Assembly (NCBI GenBank): GCA_022821385.1
Contig: JAJEDR010000072.1
Coordinates: forward strand, 1 to 50,378
DNA: 50,378 nucleotides
Direction of reading: 5' to 3'
Source of the DNA: Rhodothermales bacterium
Lineage (GTDB): Bacteria > Bacteroidota > Rhodothermia > Rhodothermales > Bin80
Numbering within the stretch: the first letter of the stretch is position 1; every line of letters begins with the position of its first letter. Position numbers and translations under genes: made by a program. Below, piece after piece: positions 26,323 to 34,257 of the stretch. The notes beneath the pieces are model-generated. The model was not told where the DNA came from and searched no databases. It saw only the letters and a list, made by a program, of their open reading frames with translations.

Positions 26323-27615
26323 ATGAACGGACAAAAAACCAGCCGCAAAACTATCTGGTCGTGGGCGCTTTACGACTTTGCTAACTCATCGTTCACCACA
26401 TTGACGGTAACATTCATTTATGCAACCTATTTCACGCTTGGGATTGCCGAAAACGAAACCGAAGGTACCCGTCAGTGGTCTACGGCGATCGCCATCACCG
26501 CCTTCGTTGTCGCAGTGCTGTCACCATACCTTGGTGCACTTGCGGATCGCGGCGGATTGCGAAAACGGTTCCTCGCCACCTCAACGATTATCTGCGTTGC
26601 AGGAAGCGTATTGCTCTTTTTTCCGCAGGAAGGACAGGTTGGGTTTGCGCTCGCGGTGTTTGTGATTACAAACATTGCTTTCGAGATGGGCAACGTTTTC
26701 TACAATGCCTATCTGCCGGACATAGCTCCTGCTGAACAAATTGGACGAATATCGGGATATGGCTGGGGACTGGGATACATTGGGGGTTTGCTGTGTCTGG
26801 TGGCGGCGCTCTTTGGATTTGTTCAGACTGACACACCGATTTTGGGGTTCGGAACGGATAATGGGGAAAATATTCGGGCAACCAGTCTTCTGGTGGCCGC
26901 TTGGTTTGCACTTTTCTCGCTCCCGATCTTTTTCTGGGTGAAAAACAAAAACCCTCAGCCTCTCCCAAAGGCGAAGACACTGGTCAGGCAAGCCAATCAG
27001 CAATTAGTATCTACCTTTCTGGAAATTTCCCAGCGATATCGCCAGGTCCTGCGTTTTCTCGTGGCTCGCCTGGTCTACAATGACGGGCTGATCACTGTCT
27101 TTGCCTTTGGAGGTATCTATGCCAGTACTACATTCGGGTTCACCACAGAAAAGGTAATCGTATTCGGCATCGCGCTCAATATAGCCGCCGGGCTAGGTGC
27201 GCTTGCATTCGGATACATCGACGATAAACTTGGCGGACGTACGACGATCATACTCTCGCTGGTGGGATTAATCGGCTTTGCCCTTATTGCGGTCCTTGCA
27301 CGCATGGAGATATGGTTTTGGGTTGCAGGCCTTGGCGCGGGGCTTCTCGCCGGCCCTAATCAATCTGCGAGCCGTTCACTGCTGGGCCGATTCACACCAG
27401 AAGGTAAACGGAACGAGTTCTATGGCTTCTTTGCTCTTTCCGGGAAATTCACCGCCTTCCTCGGACCGTTACTCCTAGGGCTGGTAGTTCAGGCCACGAG
27501 CAGTCAGCGCTTGGGGATGGCTACCGTGATCTTTTTCTTTGCCGCAGGACTGATTCTGCTGCTGCGTGTTAACGAAAAAGACGGGATACACAATGTTCGT
27601 GCACTTGAGGAATAG
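26323..27615 (+). CDS. MFS transporter, UMF1 (Atg22-like) family
   Basis: A 430-residue major-facilitator-superfamily membrane transporter with about 12 hydrophobic segments. The opening SWALYDFANSSFTTLTVTF is the hallmark of the UMF1 family, related to yeast vacuolar Atg22, which releases amino acids. The loop LGALADRGGLRKRFL matches the MFS motif between helices 2 and 3. Other family-typical parts are FYNAYLPDIAPAEQIGRISG with GWGLGYIGG behind it, and GPNQSASRSLLGRFTPEGKRNEFYGFF. The substrate of bacterial members is not known; amino-acid export or import is a reasonable guess. It diverges from serA and converges with the RpiB-like gene. Confidence 0.9.
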   Translation: MNGQKTSRKTIWSWALYDFANSSFTTLTVTFIYATYFTLGIAENETEGTRQWSTAIAITAFVVAVLSPYLGALADRGGLRKRFLATSTIICVAGSVLLFFPQEGQVGFALAVFVITNIAFEMGNVFYNAYLPDIAPAEQIGRISGYGWGLGYIGGLLCLVAALFGFVQTDTPILGFGTDNGENIRATSLLVAAWFALFSLPIFFWVKNKNPQPLPKAKTLVRQANQQLVSTFLEISQRYRQVLRFLVARLVYNDGLITVFAFGGIYASTTFGFTTEKVIVFGIALNIAAGLGALAFGYIDDKLGGRTTIILSLVGLIGFALIAVLARMEIWFWVAGLGAGLLAGPNQSASRSLLGRFTPEGKRNEFYGFFALSGKFTAFLGPLLLGLVVQATSSQRLGMATVIFFFAAGLILLLRVNEKDGIHNVRALEE

Positions 27616-27670
27616 CTGTCGTCCAATGACCAGATTGCAAGCCATGATTACCGTGATTCAATATATCTGC

Positions 27671-27688
27671 ACTCGGCCTAATCCGAGT
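27671..27688. terminator. Weak hairpin between convergent genes
   Basis: ACTCGG (27671-27676) and CCGAGT (27683-27688) pair around a CCTAAT loop, midway between the convergent UMF1 transporter and RpiB-like genes. No T-run follows on either strand, so a terminator role is only suggested by position. Confidence 0.25.
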
Positions 27689-27746
27689 TCAGGGATACAG
27701 TCTGGTTCTGCCTTGACATTTGTCCATAGCCGTAACCGGACAGCAC

Positions 27747-28211
27747 TTACCGATTGTTAATACGAGCGGCATCCAGATCATTAACACGATCAATTTGAGT
27801 TACATTCCACTCGTCTGTACTGCATGGCGTATCGAACCATGCATTCAGGATCTCCTCCAGTACGGCGGCACTGGTGGCACGCAGGCTGAGTGCCAGTGCA
27901 TTTGCATGATTCCATATCCTGGCTCCCTTGGCTGTTTCAGCATCCAGACACAGCGCCGCCCGAATGCCTGGCATTTTATTGGCCACGATCGTACAACCGG
28001 TTCCGGTCCAACACATTACAATGGCCTCTGCAGCCTTACCCTCGAGTACCTGATCAATCGCTTGCTGGGTTACCAAAGGCCAATCGTGGGCTTCTTCACC
28101 CGCATGCGGACCAAAAAAGATCGGTTCGTATCCGCGCTTACGGAGCAATGCAAGTAGCACGTCAACCAGATGACCATACTCATCACAGCTCACGGCAATC
28201 TTCTTTAACAT
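27747..28211 (-). CDS. RpiB/LacAB family sugar-phosphate isomerase, divergent active site
   Basis: A 154-residue RpiB-fold protein. RpiB interconverts ribose 5-phosphate and ribulose 5-phosphate; relatives act on other sugar phosphates. The core VMCWTGTGCTIVANKMPGIR matches the RpiB CGTGIG loop and keeps the catalytic-base cysteine. Two other active-site stretches differ. The usual N-terminal Asp-His pair reads Asp-Glu (VSCDEYGHL), and the stretch that normally reads HND reads WNH (RIWNHANALALSL), so the ring-opening histidine is not at its place. I would therefore not call it ribose-5-phosphate isomerase; a different phosphosugar is likely. Its start codon is only 15 bp from the divergent nif3-like gene. 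Confidence 0.82.
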   Translation of the reverse strand: MLKKIAVSCDEYGHLVDVLLALLRKRGYEPIFFGPHAGEEAHDWPLVTQQAIDQVLEGKAAEAIVMCWTGTGCTIVANKMPGIRAALCLDAETAKGARIWNHANALALSLRATSAAVLEEILNAWFDTPCSTDEWNVTQIDRVNDLDAARINNR

Positions 28212-28226
28212 GACATTAATCCTCTG

Positions 28227-29048
28227 ATGGTTATATCCGAAAGTCTTCCTCGCGCCCGTGATATTGCTGCAAAACTCGAATCATGGGCTAAGCTGTCCTT
28301 TGCTGAATCGTATGACAATGTAGGGCTTCATGTTGGTTCCGCCAACCGAGTAGTAAGCCGTGCGCTCGTTGCACTAGATCTCACCCCGGATGTCGTAGAA
28401 GAAGCCGTTCAAATGGAAGCGTCTATGATTCTGACTCATCATCCATTGCTTTTTCGGGCACCTCCGCGCATCTTGGACAGTGACTTCATTGGTCAACTCA
28501 TCCTCAGACTGGCACGCGACAACATTACGCTTTACAGTATCCACACCAACCTTGACGCGGCACATGAGGGAGTATCCATTGCATTAGCCGACATTCTTGG
28601 ATTAGGCGATATCTCATTTCTGCAGCCAGATGCAGATAATACCTCCGGCATGGGAGCCATAGGCCAATTATCACAGCCACAAACCCTTGACGCATTTATG
28701 GAGCATCTTCGCATCAAACTGAATACCCCGGTACTGCGCTACACAGGTAGTACCAAAACACAGATAAGTACGGTGGCAGTATGCGGAGGTTCGGGTGGCA
28801 GCCTAATCGAAGCCGCCCTAGATGCAGGCGCAGATGTGTACGTAACAGGCGACCTCAGCTATCACAGGTTTTTTGAGGTTCTTGGCCCTGACGGCCATTG
28901 CCGCATGGCACTTGTCGATGCCGGACATTATGAAACAGAGCAACATACAGAGAATCTGCTCTGCTCATGGTTGACCAAACAATTTCCCTCCGTTGATTTC
29001 CGTCGCACCAGAGTCTGCACCAGTCCAATACGGTATCACATCCCATGA
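28227..29048 (+). CDS. Nif3-like dinuclear metal center protein
   Basis: A 273-residue Nif3/DUF34 protein. The family forms hexameric toroids with a two-metal site in each subunit; one member is reported as a GTP cyclohydrolase, but the general role is unsettled. The expected features are present: SFAESYDNVGLHVGS near the N-terminus, the metal-binding ILTHHPLLFR, IHTNLDAAHEG, GSGGSLIEAALDAGADVYVTGDLSYH, and the late VDAGHYETEQ with the last histidine and glutamate ligands. The length is that of the single-domain bacterial form, without the inserted PII-like domain. It lies directly upstream of the coiled-coil protein gene and rnpB, in the same direction. It is divergent from the RpiB-like gene with 15 bp between start codons. 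Confidence 0.93.
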   Translation: MVISESLPRARDIAAKLESWAKLSFAESYDNVGLHVGSANRVVSRALVALDLTPDVVEEAVQMEASMILTHHPLLFRAPPRILDSDFIGQLILRLARDNITLYSIHTNLDAAHEGVSIALADILGLGDISFLQPDADNTSGMGAIGQLSQPQTLDAFMEHLRIKLNTPVLRYTGSTKTQISTVAVCGGSGGSLIEAALDAGADVYVTGDLSYHRFFEVLGPDGHCRMALVDAGHYETEQHTENLLCSWLTKQFPSVDFRRTRVCTSPIRYHIP

Positions 29049-29100
29049 ACCTGAATTCATATACACTCGTTAAAGTGGGCTACCTTTTATTCATGACCTG

Positions 29101-29853
29101 ATGAATACTACAGAAACGACAATTGGCCATCAACTGCGTGCACTCGTCCGGTTGCAGCATATTGATACGCTCATTGATCAAGTGGTGAAAGAGCGCGGAG
29201 ATCTGCCAGACGAGATCATGGATCTTGAAGATGAGTCTGCAGGACTGACAACCCGAGTGGGCAAGATCACGCAGGAGCAACAGGATGTTGAATTATCGCG
29301 TCGTCGTAGCGGGATCGACATCGAAGATGCAGAAGGCCTCATAAAGAAATACGAAGAGCAACAACTTCAGGTTCGCAACAATCGCGAGTACGACGCACTC
29401 ACCAAGGAAATAGAGGCGCAGCACGAGCGTATATCCGAGGCAGAAAAACTCATTGAGAGTACCGCAGGCACCCTCGAAACGAACAATACACTGCTTGAAG
29501 ACGCACAGCAGCGCCTCGCCGAACTGGCAGACCTTCTTGAGAAAAAACGCGAACAGCTGAACGAGGTGTTAACAACCACCGAACAGAGAAAAAATGAGCT
29601 GGAAGGATTGCGTAAGGAGGCGGAATCTCAGGTAGATAACCGCTACCTGAGAGCGTATATGAGATTACGAAAACGATACAGGGATGGTCGTGCGGTCGTT
29701 ATGTTGCAGCGCGGTGCTGCTGGCGGCTTTGCGGTTCCGCCACAGCGACAAGTTGAGATTCGTCAACGTAACCGGATCATCCCGTGCGAGCAAACTGGTC
29801 GCATCATCGTGGACAGTGAATTCTATGAGCAGGTGACCAGTGATTTAAGCTGA
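29101..29853 (+). CDS. Coiled-coil protein of the C4-type zinc ribbon family, zinc ligands mostly lost
   Basis: A 250-residue protein of the family annotated as C4-type zinc ribbon domain-containing (DUF164). Residues 15-190 are a long coiled coil, rich in Glu, Lys and Arg with heptad leucines, folding back on itself around the NNREYDALTKEIEAQHERI hairpin. The C-terminal block GFAVPPQRQVEIRQRN with IIPCEQTGRIIVDSE is the part that carries the zinc ribbon in relatives (CGGC...CENCGRI). Here only one cysteine of the four remains (CEQTG; the first pair reads GAAGGF). Zinc binding should be lost while the surrounding sequence is kept. The role of the family is unknown; it accompanies Nif3 in many bacteria. 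Start ATG 29101, 52 bp behind the nif3-like gene; rnpB follows 17 bp later. Confidence 0.85.
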   Translation: MNTTETTIGHQLRALVRLQHIDTLIDQVVKERGDLPDEIMDLEDESAGLTTRVGKITQEQQDVELSRRRSGIDIEDAEGLIKKYEEQQLQVRNNREYDALTKEIEAQHERISEAEKLIESTAGTLETNNTLLEDAQQRLAELADLLEKKREQLNEVLTTTEQRKNELEGLRKEAESQVDNRYLRAYMRLRKRYRDGRAVVMLQRGAAGGFAVPPQRQVEIRQRNRIIPCEQTGRIIVDSEFYEQVTSDLS

Positions 29854-29870
29854 GTATCTTAACCAGGAAC

Positions 29871-30274
29871 GTGTCGGCCGGATCATCGCTCTGCCGTCAG
29901 GCAGGGAGGAAAGTCCGAACTCCACAGGGCAGCGTACTTCCTAACGGGAAGGCACCGCGCAAGCGGTGACGGCAAGTGCAACAGAAAGTATACCTGCCGA
30001 TGGGCCGTAATGGCTACAGGTGATGGGTGAAATGGTGTGGGTAAGAGCCCACCAGCTTCAGGGGTGACCCTGGCGGCTAGGCAAACCCTACGTGGAGCAA
30101 GGCCAAACAGCATCGCACGCACTAGGCGATAAGGTGACCCGCCAAACCAGCGATGCGGGTAGGCCGCTTGAGGCCAGTGGTGACACTGGTCCTAGATAGA
30201 TGATGATCTCCCTCGGTCTGCCGTACTGCGGCTGCGGTACCGGGGCAGACAGAATTCGGCTTACAGGCCGGCAC
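29871..30274 (+). ncRNA. rnpB: RNase P RNA, bacterial class A
   Basis: The RNA subunit of ribonuclease P, the ribozyme that removes 5' leaders from pre-tRNAs. All conserved blocks of the bacterial type appear in order: GAGGAAAGTCCGAACTCC at about 29906, ACAGAAAGTATACCTGCCG around 29980, GGTAAGAGCCCACCAG, GGCAAACCC, GATAGATGATGATC around 30195, and ACAGAATTCGGCTTAC at 30249. The ends are set by the P1 helix: GTGTCGGCC (29871-29879) pairs with GGCCGGCAC (30266-30274). The length of about 404 nt is normal. A terminator hairpin follows directly. It lies between the zinc-ribbon-family gene (same strand) and secG (convergent). Confidence 0.97.
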
Positions 30275-30276
30275 AT

Positions 30277-30297
30277 GCCGCCAGGGCGGCCTTCTTT
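30277..30297 (+). terminator. Intrinsic terminator of rnpB
   Basis: GCCGC (30277-30281) pairs with GCGGC (30286-30290) around a CAGG loop. A pyrimidine stretch with T-runs (CTTCTTT) follows. It begins two bases after the 3' end of the RNase P RNA and precedes the convergent secG stop at 30315. Confidence 0.7.
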
Positions 30298-30314
30298 GTA
30301 AGAGGGTCGCCCTG

Positions 30315-30674
30315 CTATTCTCCGTCCTCCACGGGGGGAGGAGGCAAAGCGTCCTCCAACGGCGGCGGGGGCAACTCTTCAGGTGCCGGTAGCGTTTGCT
30401 GATTCGTCTGTTGTGACTGCTGGAGAACGCTCTCCTGAGTACCACCGTCATCTATGACGAAATTGGTAAGGACGCAAAGCACAATAAACACCGTGGCCAT
30501 GATCCACGTACCCTTCTCAAGCACATCTGGCGCCTGCCGAGCCCCCAGGATCTGGGTTGTTGCTCCCCCAGAAGCTATACCTGCCAAACCGCCTCCCTTG
30601 CCCGCCTGAAGCAAAATCAGGCCGGTCATAACTATCCCTATAAGCGCGATGACGACAATCAGAAACGTGAACAT
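30315..30674 (-). CDS. secG: Preprotein translocase subunit SecG
   Basis: SecG (119 residues) is the small two-helix subunit of the SecYEG channel and assists protein export across the inner membrane. The first helix is FLIVVIALIGIVMTGLILLQ. The conserved loop GKGGGLAGIASGGATTQILG and the second helix WIMATVFIVLCVLTNFVI follow. The C-terminal tail (about residues 80-119) is rich in Gln, Pro and Glu and ends acidic, a low-complexity extension common in Bacteroidota SecG. It is on the opposite strand to rnpB and converges with it. The rsmE gene lies 57 bp upstream on the same strand. Confidence 0.95.
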   Translation of the reverse strand: MFTFLIVVIALIGIVMTGLILLQAGKGGGLAGIASGGATTQILGARQAPDVLEKGTWIMATVFIVLCVLTNFVIDDGGTQESVLQQSQQTNQQTLPAPEELPPPPLEDALPPPPVEDGE

Positions 30675-30731
30675 GCGAGGAGAAAACTGATTTGGTCCGG
30701 TGCTACTGCCGAATATACATTCCGTTCCGCA

Positions 30732-31427
30732 TCAACCTGCAAGCATCACTGCGGCCGCGCTGCAAATTGCCGCGGTTTCGGCACGAAGATGACGCGGGCC
30801 TAACCGAACCAGCGTCGCGCCACGCGCTTGCGCAAGAATACGTTCATTTTCAGTAAAGCCCCCCTCAGGTCCGATCAATATCGTAACCGGATCCTGACTT
30901 CGGTCAACAACAGTCAGTAAGGGCGTTGGTGCATTGGGATCAGCAAGAAGTGAATCCGGCCCTATAACCGAATCCAGAGATATTGGCGATTGCAGCTCGG
31001 GTAGTCTGCTTCGCCTGCACTGCTTCAGGGCTGCAATCATGACCTGCCTAGCACGGTCCTTTCGCCAGACTCTAGACTCAGTTCGCTCGGTAATCAGTGG
31101 CAGAACGGTGGTTACCCCTAACTCAACTGATTTCTCCAAAAATATCCTGTACCGGCTTCGCTGCTTAAGCAAAGCGAGTCCAATTGTCAGCTTCCGGGTT
31201 GGCTCACACGGATTCTCTTGTGCGGCAATAATCCGCCCACGCACTCCTCTTCGGTCAGACTGCTCAATTTGTGCCTGAACACAAACGCCTTGACCATCAA
31301 CTACGGAAACAACAGCACCCGAACGCAATCTCAGCACTTTGAATGCGTGATTCGCTTCATCTGGAGGAAACTCCACATATCCGTCCGACAGAAAAAATTC
31401 GGGTGGAACAAAGAATAAACGATCCAT
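30732..31427 (-). CDS. rsmE: 16S rRNA (uracil1498-N3)-methyltransferase
   Basis: RsmE (231 residues) methylates U1498 in helix 44 of 16S rRNA, using S-adenosylmethionine. It has the N-terminal PUA-like domain (HAFKVLRLRSGAVVSVVDGQG) and the C-terminal SPOUT knot, with KSVELGVTTVLPLITERTE, KQCRRSRLPELQ, ILIGPEGGFTENE and RLGPRHLRAETAA. These blocks match the family throughout. I start it at the ATG at 31427, giving MDRLFFVPPE; the open frame reaches 31454 but would overlap the upstream gene. The BamA-like gene ends only four bases upstream, so the two are probably co-transcribed. Confidence 0.95.
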   Translation of the reverse strand: MDRLFFVPPEFFLSDGYVEFPPDEANHAFKVLRLRSGAVVSVVDGQGVCVQAQIEQSDRRGVRGRIIAAQENPCEPTRKLTIGLALLKQRSRYRIFLEKSVELGVTTVLPLITERTESRVWRKDRARQVMIAALKQCRRSRLPELQSPISLDSVIGPDSLLADPNAPTPLLTVVDRSQDPVTILIGPEGGFTENERILAQARGATLVRLGPRHLRAETAAICSAAAVMLAG

Positions 31428-31431
31428 TGTC

Positions 31432-33111
31432 TTAAAGCCCAAGCGATAACCCAATATGGGCCCGTACGGCAGATATATCCTCAGTATTTGAAGCGAACGT
31501 CAGATTTATGATCCCTGCCGCAGTGCTAATCTGGAAACCAACACCAAACCCGGGATACCACCCATTAATGGACTGCGATGTCTTATGATCATCCAGATAC
31601 CCAAGATCAAAAAATCCGAAACCATAATTCACACGATCGATCAGATACCGAAACTCTGTCAGTAGCCGTGTAACCAGCGACGCACGAAAACGCTGTTCGT
31701 CATAACCACGCAGACTCTGCGCCCCACCCACCCTGAACAGGTCACTTTCGTCAAGTTGCCGGCTACGCACCAACATCATTTCCCCGCCTGTAACCAAAAG
31801 GGTGCGCCCCCGCAGAGGAACGTATACACGTCCCTGAACCCTGAGGCGCGCCTGATGCAGACTGTTCTGTTCACGTACAGGCTCTGCTATTTCGACGATG
31901 CGCTCTACATTTCTCTTTCCGCTTTCTGCCAGCATACTCAGCAGATAGCCTCGTGTGGGGCTCAGCGCATGATCGACCTGCCTGATACGAATTCCACCGC
32001 CTATGAAAAGTGCGTCGGCTATCGGGATTCGCTGCCTGCCCGCTACCACCTCCGTACCCGCGAGACCCGGCCGTGTGATTTCCCGAACTACACTTGTAAA
32101 GATCTGTGTTGAGGAATCTATCCAGTAACCTACCTGCAGTCCATAATCCCGTTTACCATAGGTAGAGTCCTGCTGCAATCCTTCAAAAGAGACAGCCAAG
32201 CTCAGGGGAAGCCCCAGCACCAGTGGAGCTTCAGCATTTACCAGAACATGCCCTAATTGGCCGGGGGCCCGGTTCAATGTCAGTTCCAGCGTGCGCCCCC
32301 TGCCGAACAAGTTTCTGAGTGCCAGGCTTCCGCTGCCCACCAGCGCCCCTTTGCCACCTTCTGCCCGCTCATACCCCAATGCCAGATCAAATGCACCGGG
32401 AGGACTTTCCGTGACTAGTACATGAATTGCAACACTGCTGTCTGTTGCCTGATAGAGCACAGGCATATCCACATAGCTGAACACACCCGTTGCCTCCAGC
32501 TTACGTTGGATATCCGCCGGATCAAAACCCCTCACAATGCTTCCTGGTGTCAACCCGGATACATGGCGTACATACACCGGGCCTGTTCGCTTGGCTCCTT
32601 GCAATACAATACGGTCAAGTCGCGCTGGCACGCCCTCCTGCACACGCATAACTACATCATATCGTGCACTGTCAAGGGGAATCAGCGCCTCGATAACAAC
32701 TTCGGCTAGTAAATAGCCCTCCTCTGAGTACGCATCCAGTATTGCTTCCGCCGACTGTGTCAGGATATCCGACGTAATCCAGTCATCCTGTTTCAGGGGA
32801 GAATGTATCGCTTTTGAATCAATGCTCTCTATCCCCAGAAAACTGACTGCGCCCACACGTGCACGCTCTCCTAGGGATACAAAAAATATTCGTGATTCTG
32901 TGTCTTGGGAATCAATGGCGGCATGCAGGTAACCTTCCCGATGTAGCATACGGATAGCCTGCTGCTCTGGGGTTAGCCTACTTTCAGCTATCCTATCCGG
33001 CGACCACGGCCAGATCTCACCATCAGCTATGAGCTGCCATTGGGCGCTGGCGGGCAATACCGTTACAAACACCAACATGCACAGACTAAAACTTCGCAAG
33101 TATGCCCTCAT
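31432..33111 (-). CDS. BamA/TamA-like outer-membrane protein (POTRA domains and barrel)
   Basis: A 559-residue Omp85-superfamily protein with a signal peptide (LRSFSLCMLVFVTVLPASAQ). The N-terminal half (about 45-250) contains two or three POTRA-like units, with FLGIESIDSKAI, AILDAYSEEGYLLAEVVIEA and IVLQGAKRTGPVYVRHVSGL. The remainder alternates like beta strands of an outer-membrane barrel. GGAQSLRGYDEQRF near residue 475 is the conserved RGY motif in loop 6 of BamA/TpsB proteins. The length is nearer TamA- or patatin-associated types than full BamA (about 800). It may insert or export outer-membrane proteins; the client is unknown. rsmE follows directly; mutY diverges. Confidence 0.87.
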   Translation of the reverse strand: MRAYLRSFSLCMLVFVTVLPASAQWQLIADGEIWPWSPDRIAESRLTPEQQAIRMLHREGYLHAAIDSQDTESRIFFVSLGERARVGAVSFLGIESIDSKAIHSPLKQDDWITSDILTQSAEAILDAYSEEGYLLAEVVIEALIPLDSARYDVVMRVQEGVPARLDRIVLQGAKRTGPVYVRHVSGLTPGSIVRGFDPADIQRKLEATGVFSYVDMPVLYQATDSSVAIHVLVTESPPGAFDLALGYERAEGGKGALVGSGSLALRNLFGRGRTLELTLNRAPGQLGHVLVNAEAPLVLGLPLSLAVSFEGLQQDSTYGKRDYGLQVGYWIDSSTQIFTSVVREITRPGLAGTEVVAGRQRIPIADALFIGGGIRIRQVDHALSPTRGYLLSMLAESGKRNVERIVEIAEPVREQNSLHQARLRVQGRVYVPLRGRTLLVTGGEMMLVRSRQLDESDLFRVGGAQSLRGYDEQRFRASLVTRLLTEFRYLIDRVNYGFGFFDLGYLDDHKTSQSINGWYPGFGVGFQISTAAGIINLTFASNTEDISAVRAHIGLSLGL

Positions 33112-33159
33112 GAAGTCAACCGAACAGGTAATCCGCGAATGAAGTAATATCGGTGGAAC

Positions 33160-34257
33160 ATGTTCATGATCCTTTTGGATACCCGAATACCTACAACTGT
33201 AACGAAAGAACTCCAGAATAAACTATTGGAGTGGTACGATGTCCATCATCGGAACCTGCCCTGGCGTGATCAAACAGATCTGTACGCGATTTGGCTCTCG
33301 GAAGTCATGCTTCAGCAAACCCGGGTTGATCAGGTTCGGACATACTACGAGCGGTTTCTGACGGCATTTCCAACACTTGAGGCGCTTGCCGAAGCAGACC
33401 TGGATGACGTATTGCGTATTTGGGAAGGACTCGGATACTACGCACGGGCGCGCAATCTGCACGCTGCAGCCCGGAAAGTCGTCGCTTCAGGCCACCTCCC
33501 TTCAAACTGTAACGAGCTGCGGTCGCTTCCCGGAATTGGTCCGTATACGAGTCGGGCGATTGCGTCCATTGCATTCGGAGAGGCTGTAGCTGCTGTTGAC
33601 GGAAATGTGCGCCGCGTACTTTCCCGACTGTTTGCGCATCCCGGAAGCCCAGCTAAATCCGTCCAGCAACTCGCTGACACGCTACTTTGCAGGCTTCGAC
33701 CCGGGGATTACAATCAGGCAATGATGGAACTTGGTTCACAGGTGTGTACGCCTAAGAACCCCCGATGCAATGTTTGCCCGCTTCAAAACCATTGCCTCTC
33801 CTGGTCAAAGGGTACCCCCGAAATGTATCCAGCTCCAAAGAAGAAGTACGCCATTCCACACTATGATGTAGCTGCTGGAATACTTCGTAATTCTACTGGG
33901 CAAATACTCATTCAGCAACGCGCTCCCGAAGGGCTTCTAGGCGGCCTGTGGGAGCTGCCGGGCGGCAAAGCGAAACAAGGCGAATCGGGACCGGAAACCT
34001 GCGCACGTGAACTGCATGAGGAGCTTGGCGTTGAGGTGATCGTGGGGGATATGGTTGGTGAGGTTAAACATGCGTATACTCACTTCCGTATTACACTGCG
34101 AGTGTTTGAATGCACGATTGCCCACGGGAAACCGGTGTCAACTGGAGGTTTGACAACTGCTTGGGTCAAACCTGATGCAATGCACAGGTTTGCGTTCCCA
34201 AAAGCTAATCGACGCATCCTGAATCTTCTCACTGCTCCAGCAACTGAAACAAGATGA
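33160..34257 (+). CDS. mutY: A/G-specific adenine glycosylase
   Basis: MutY (365 residues) removes adenine mispaired with 8-oxoguanine, preventing G:C to T:A mutations. The catalytic glutamate is E48 in LSEVMLQQTRVDQV. The helix-hairpin-helix is LPGIGPYTSRAIASIAFG and the catalytic aspartate is D147 in VDGNVRRV. The [4Fe-4S] cysteines are C196, C203, C206 and C212 (C-x6-C-x2-C-x5-C). The C-terminal third is the NUDIX-like domain that recognises 8-oxoguanine (GLLGGLWELPGGKAKQGE). All hallmarks are intact. Start is ATG 33160, with an alternative ATG two codons later. The next gene overlaps its stop by four bases (ATGA), indicating translational coupling. Confidence 0.96.
   Translation: MFMILLDTRIPTTVTKELQNKLLEWYDVHHRNLPWRDQTDLYAIWLSEVMLQQTRVDQVRTYYERFLTAFPTLEALAEADLDDVLRIWEGLGYYARARNLHAAARKVVASGHLPSNCNELRSLPGIGPYTSRAIASIAFGEAVAAVDGNVRRVLSRLFAHPGSPAKSVQQLADTLLCRLRPGDYNQAMMELGSQVCTPKNPRCNVCPLQNHCLSWSKGTPEMYPAPKKKYAIPHYDVAAGILRNSTGQILIQQRAPEGLLGGLWELPGGKAKQGESGPETCARELHEELGVEVIVGDMVGEVKHAYTHFRITLRVFECTIAHGKPVSTGGLTTAWVKPDAMHRFAFPKANRRILNLLTAPATETR

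Noticed and set aside
29883-30276. Several minus-strand frames across 29883-30276
   Set aside because: They are antisense to the RNase P RNA, whose conserved blocks fully explain the sequence.
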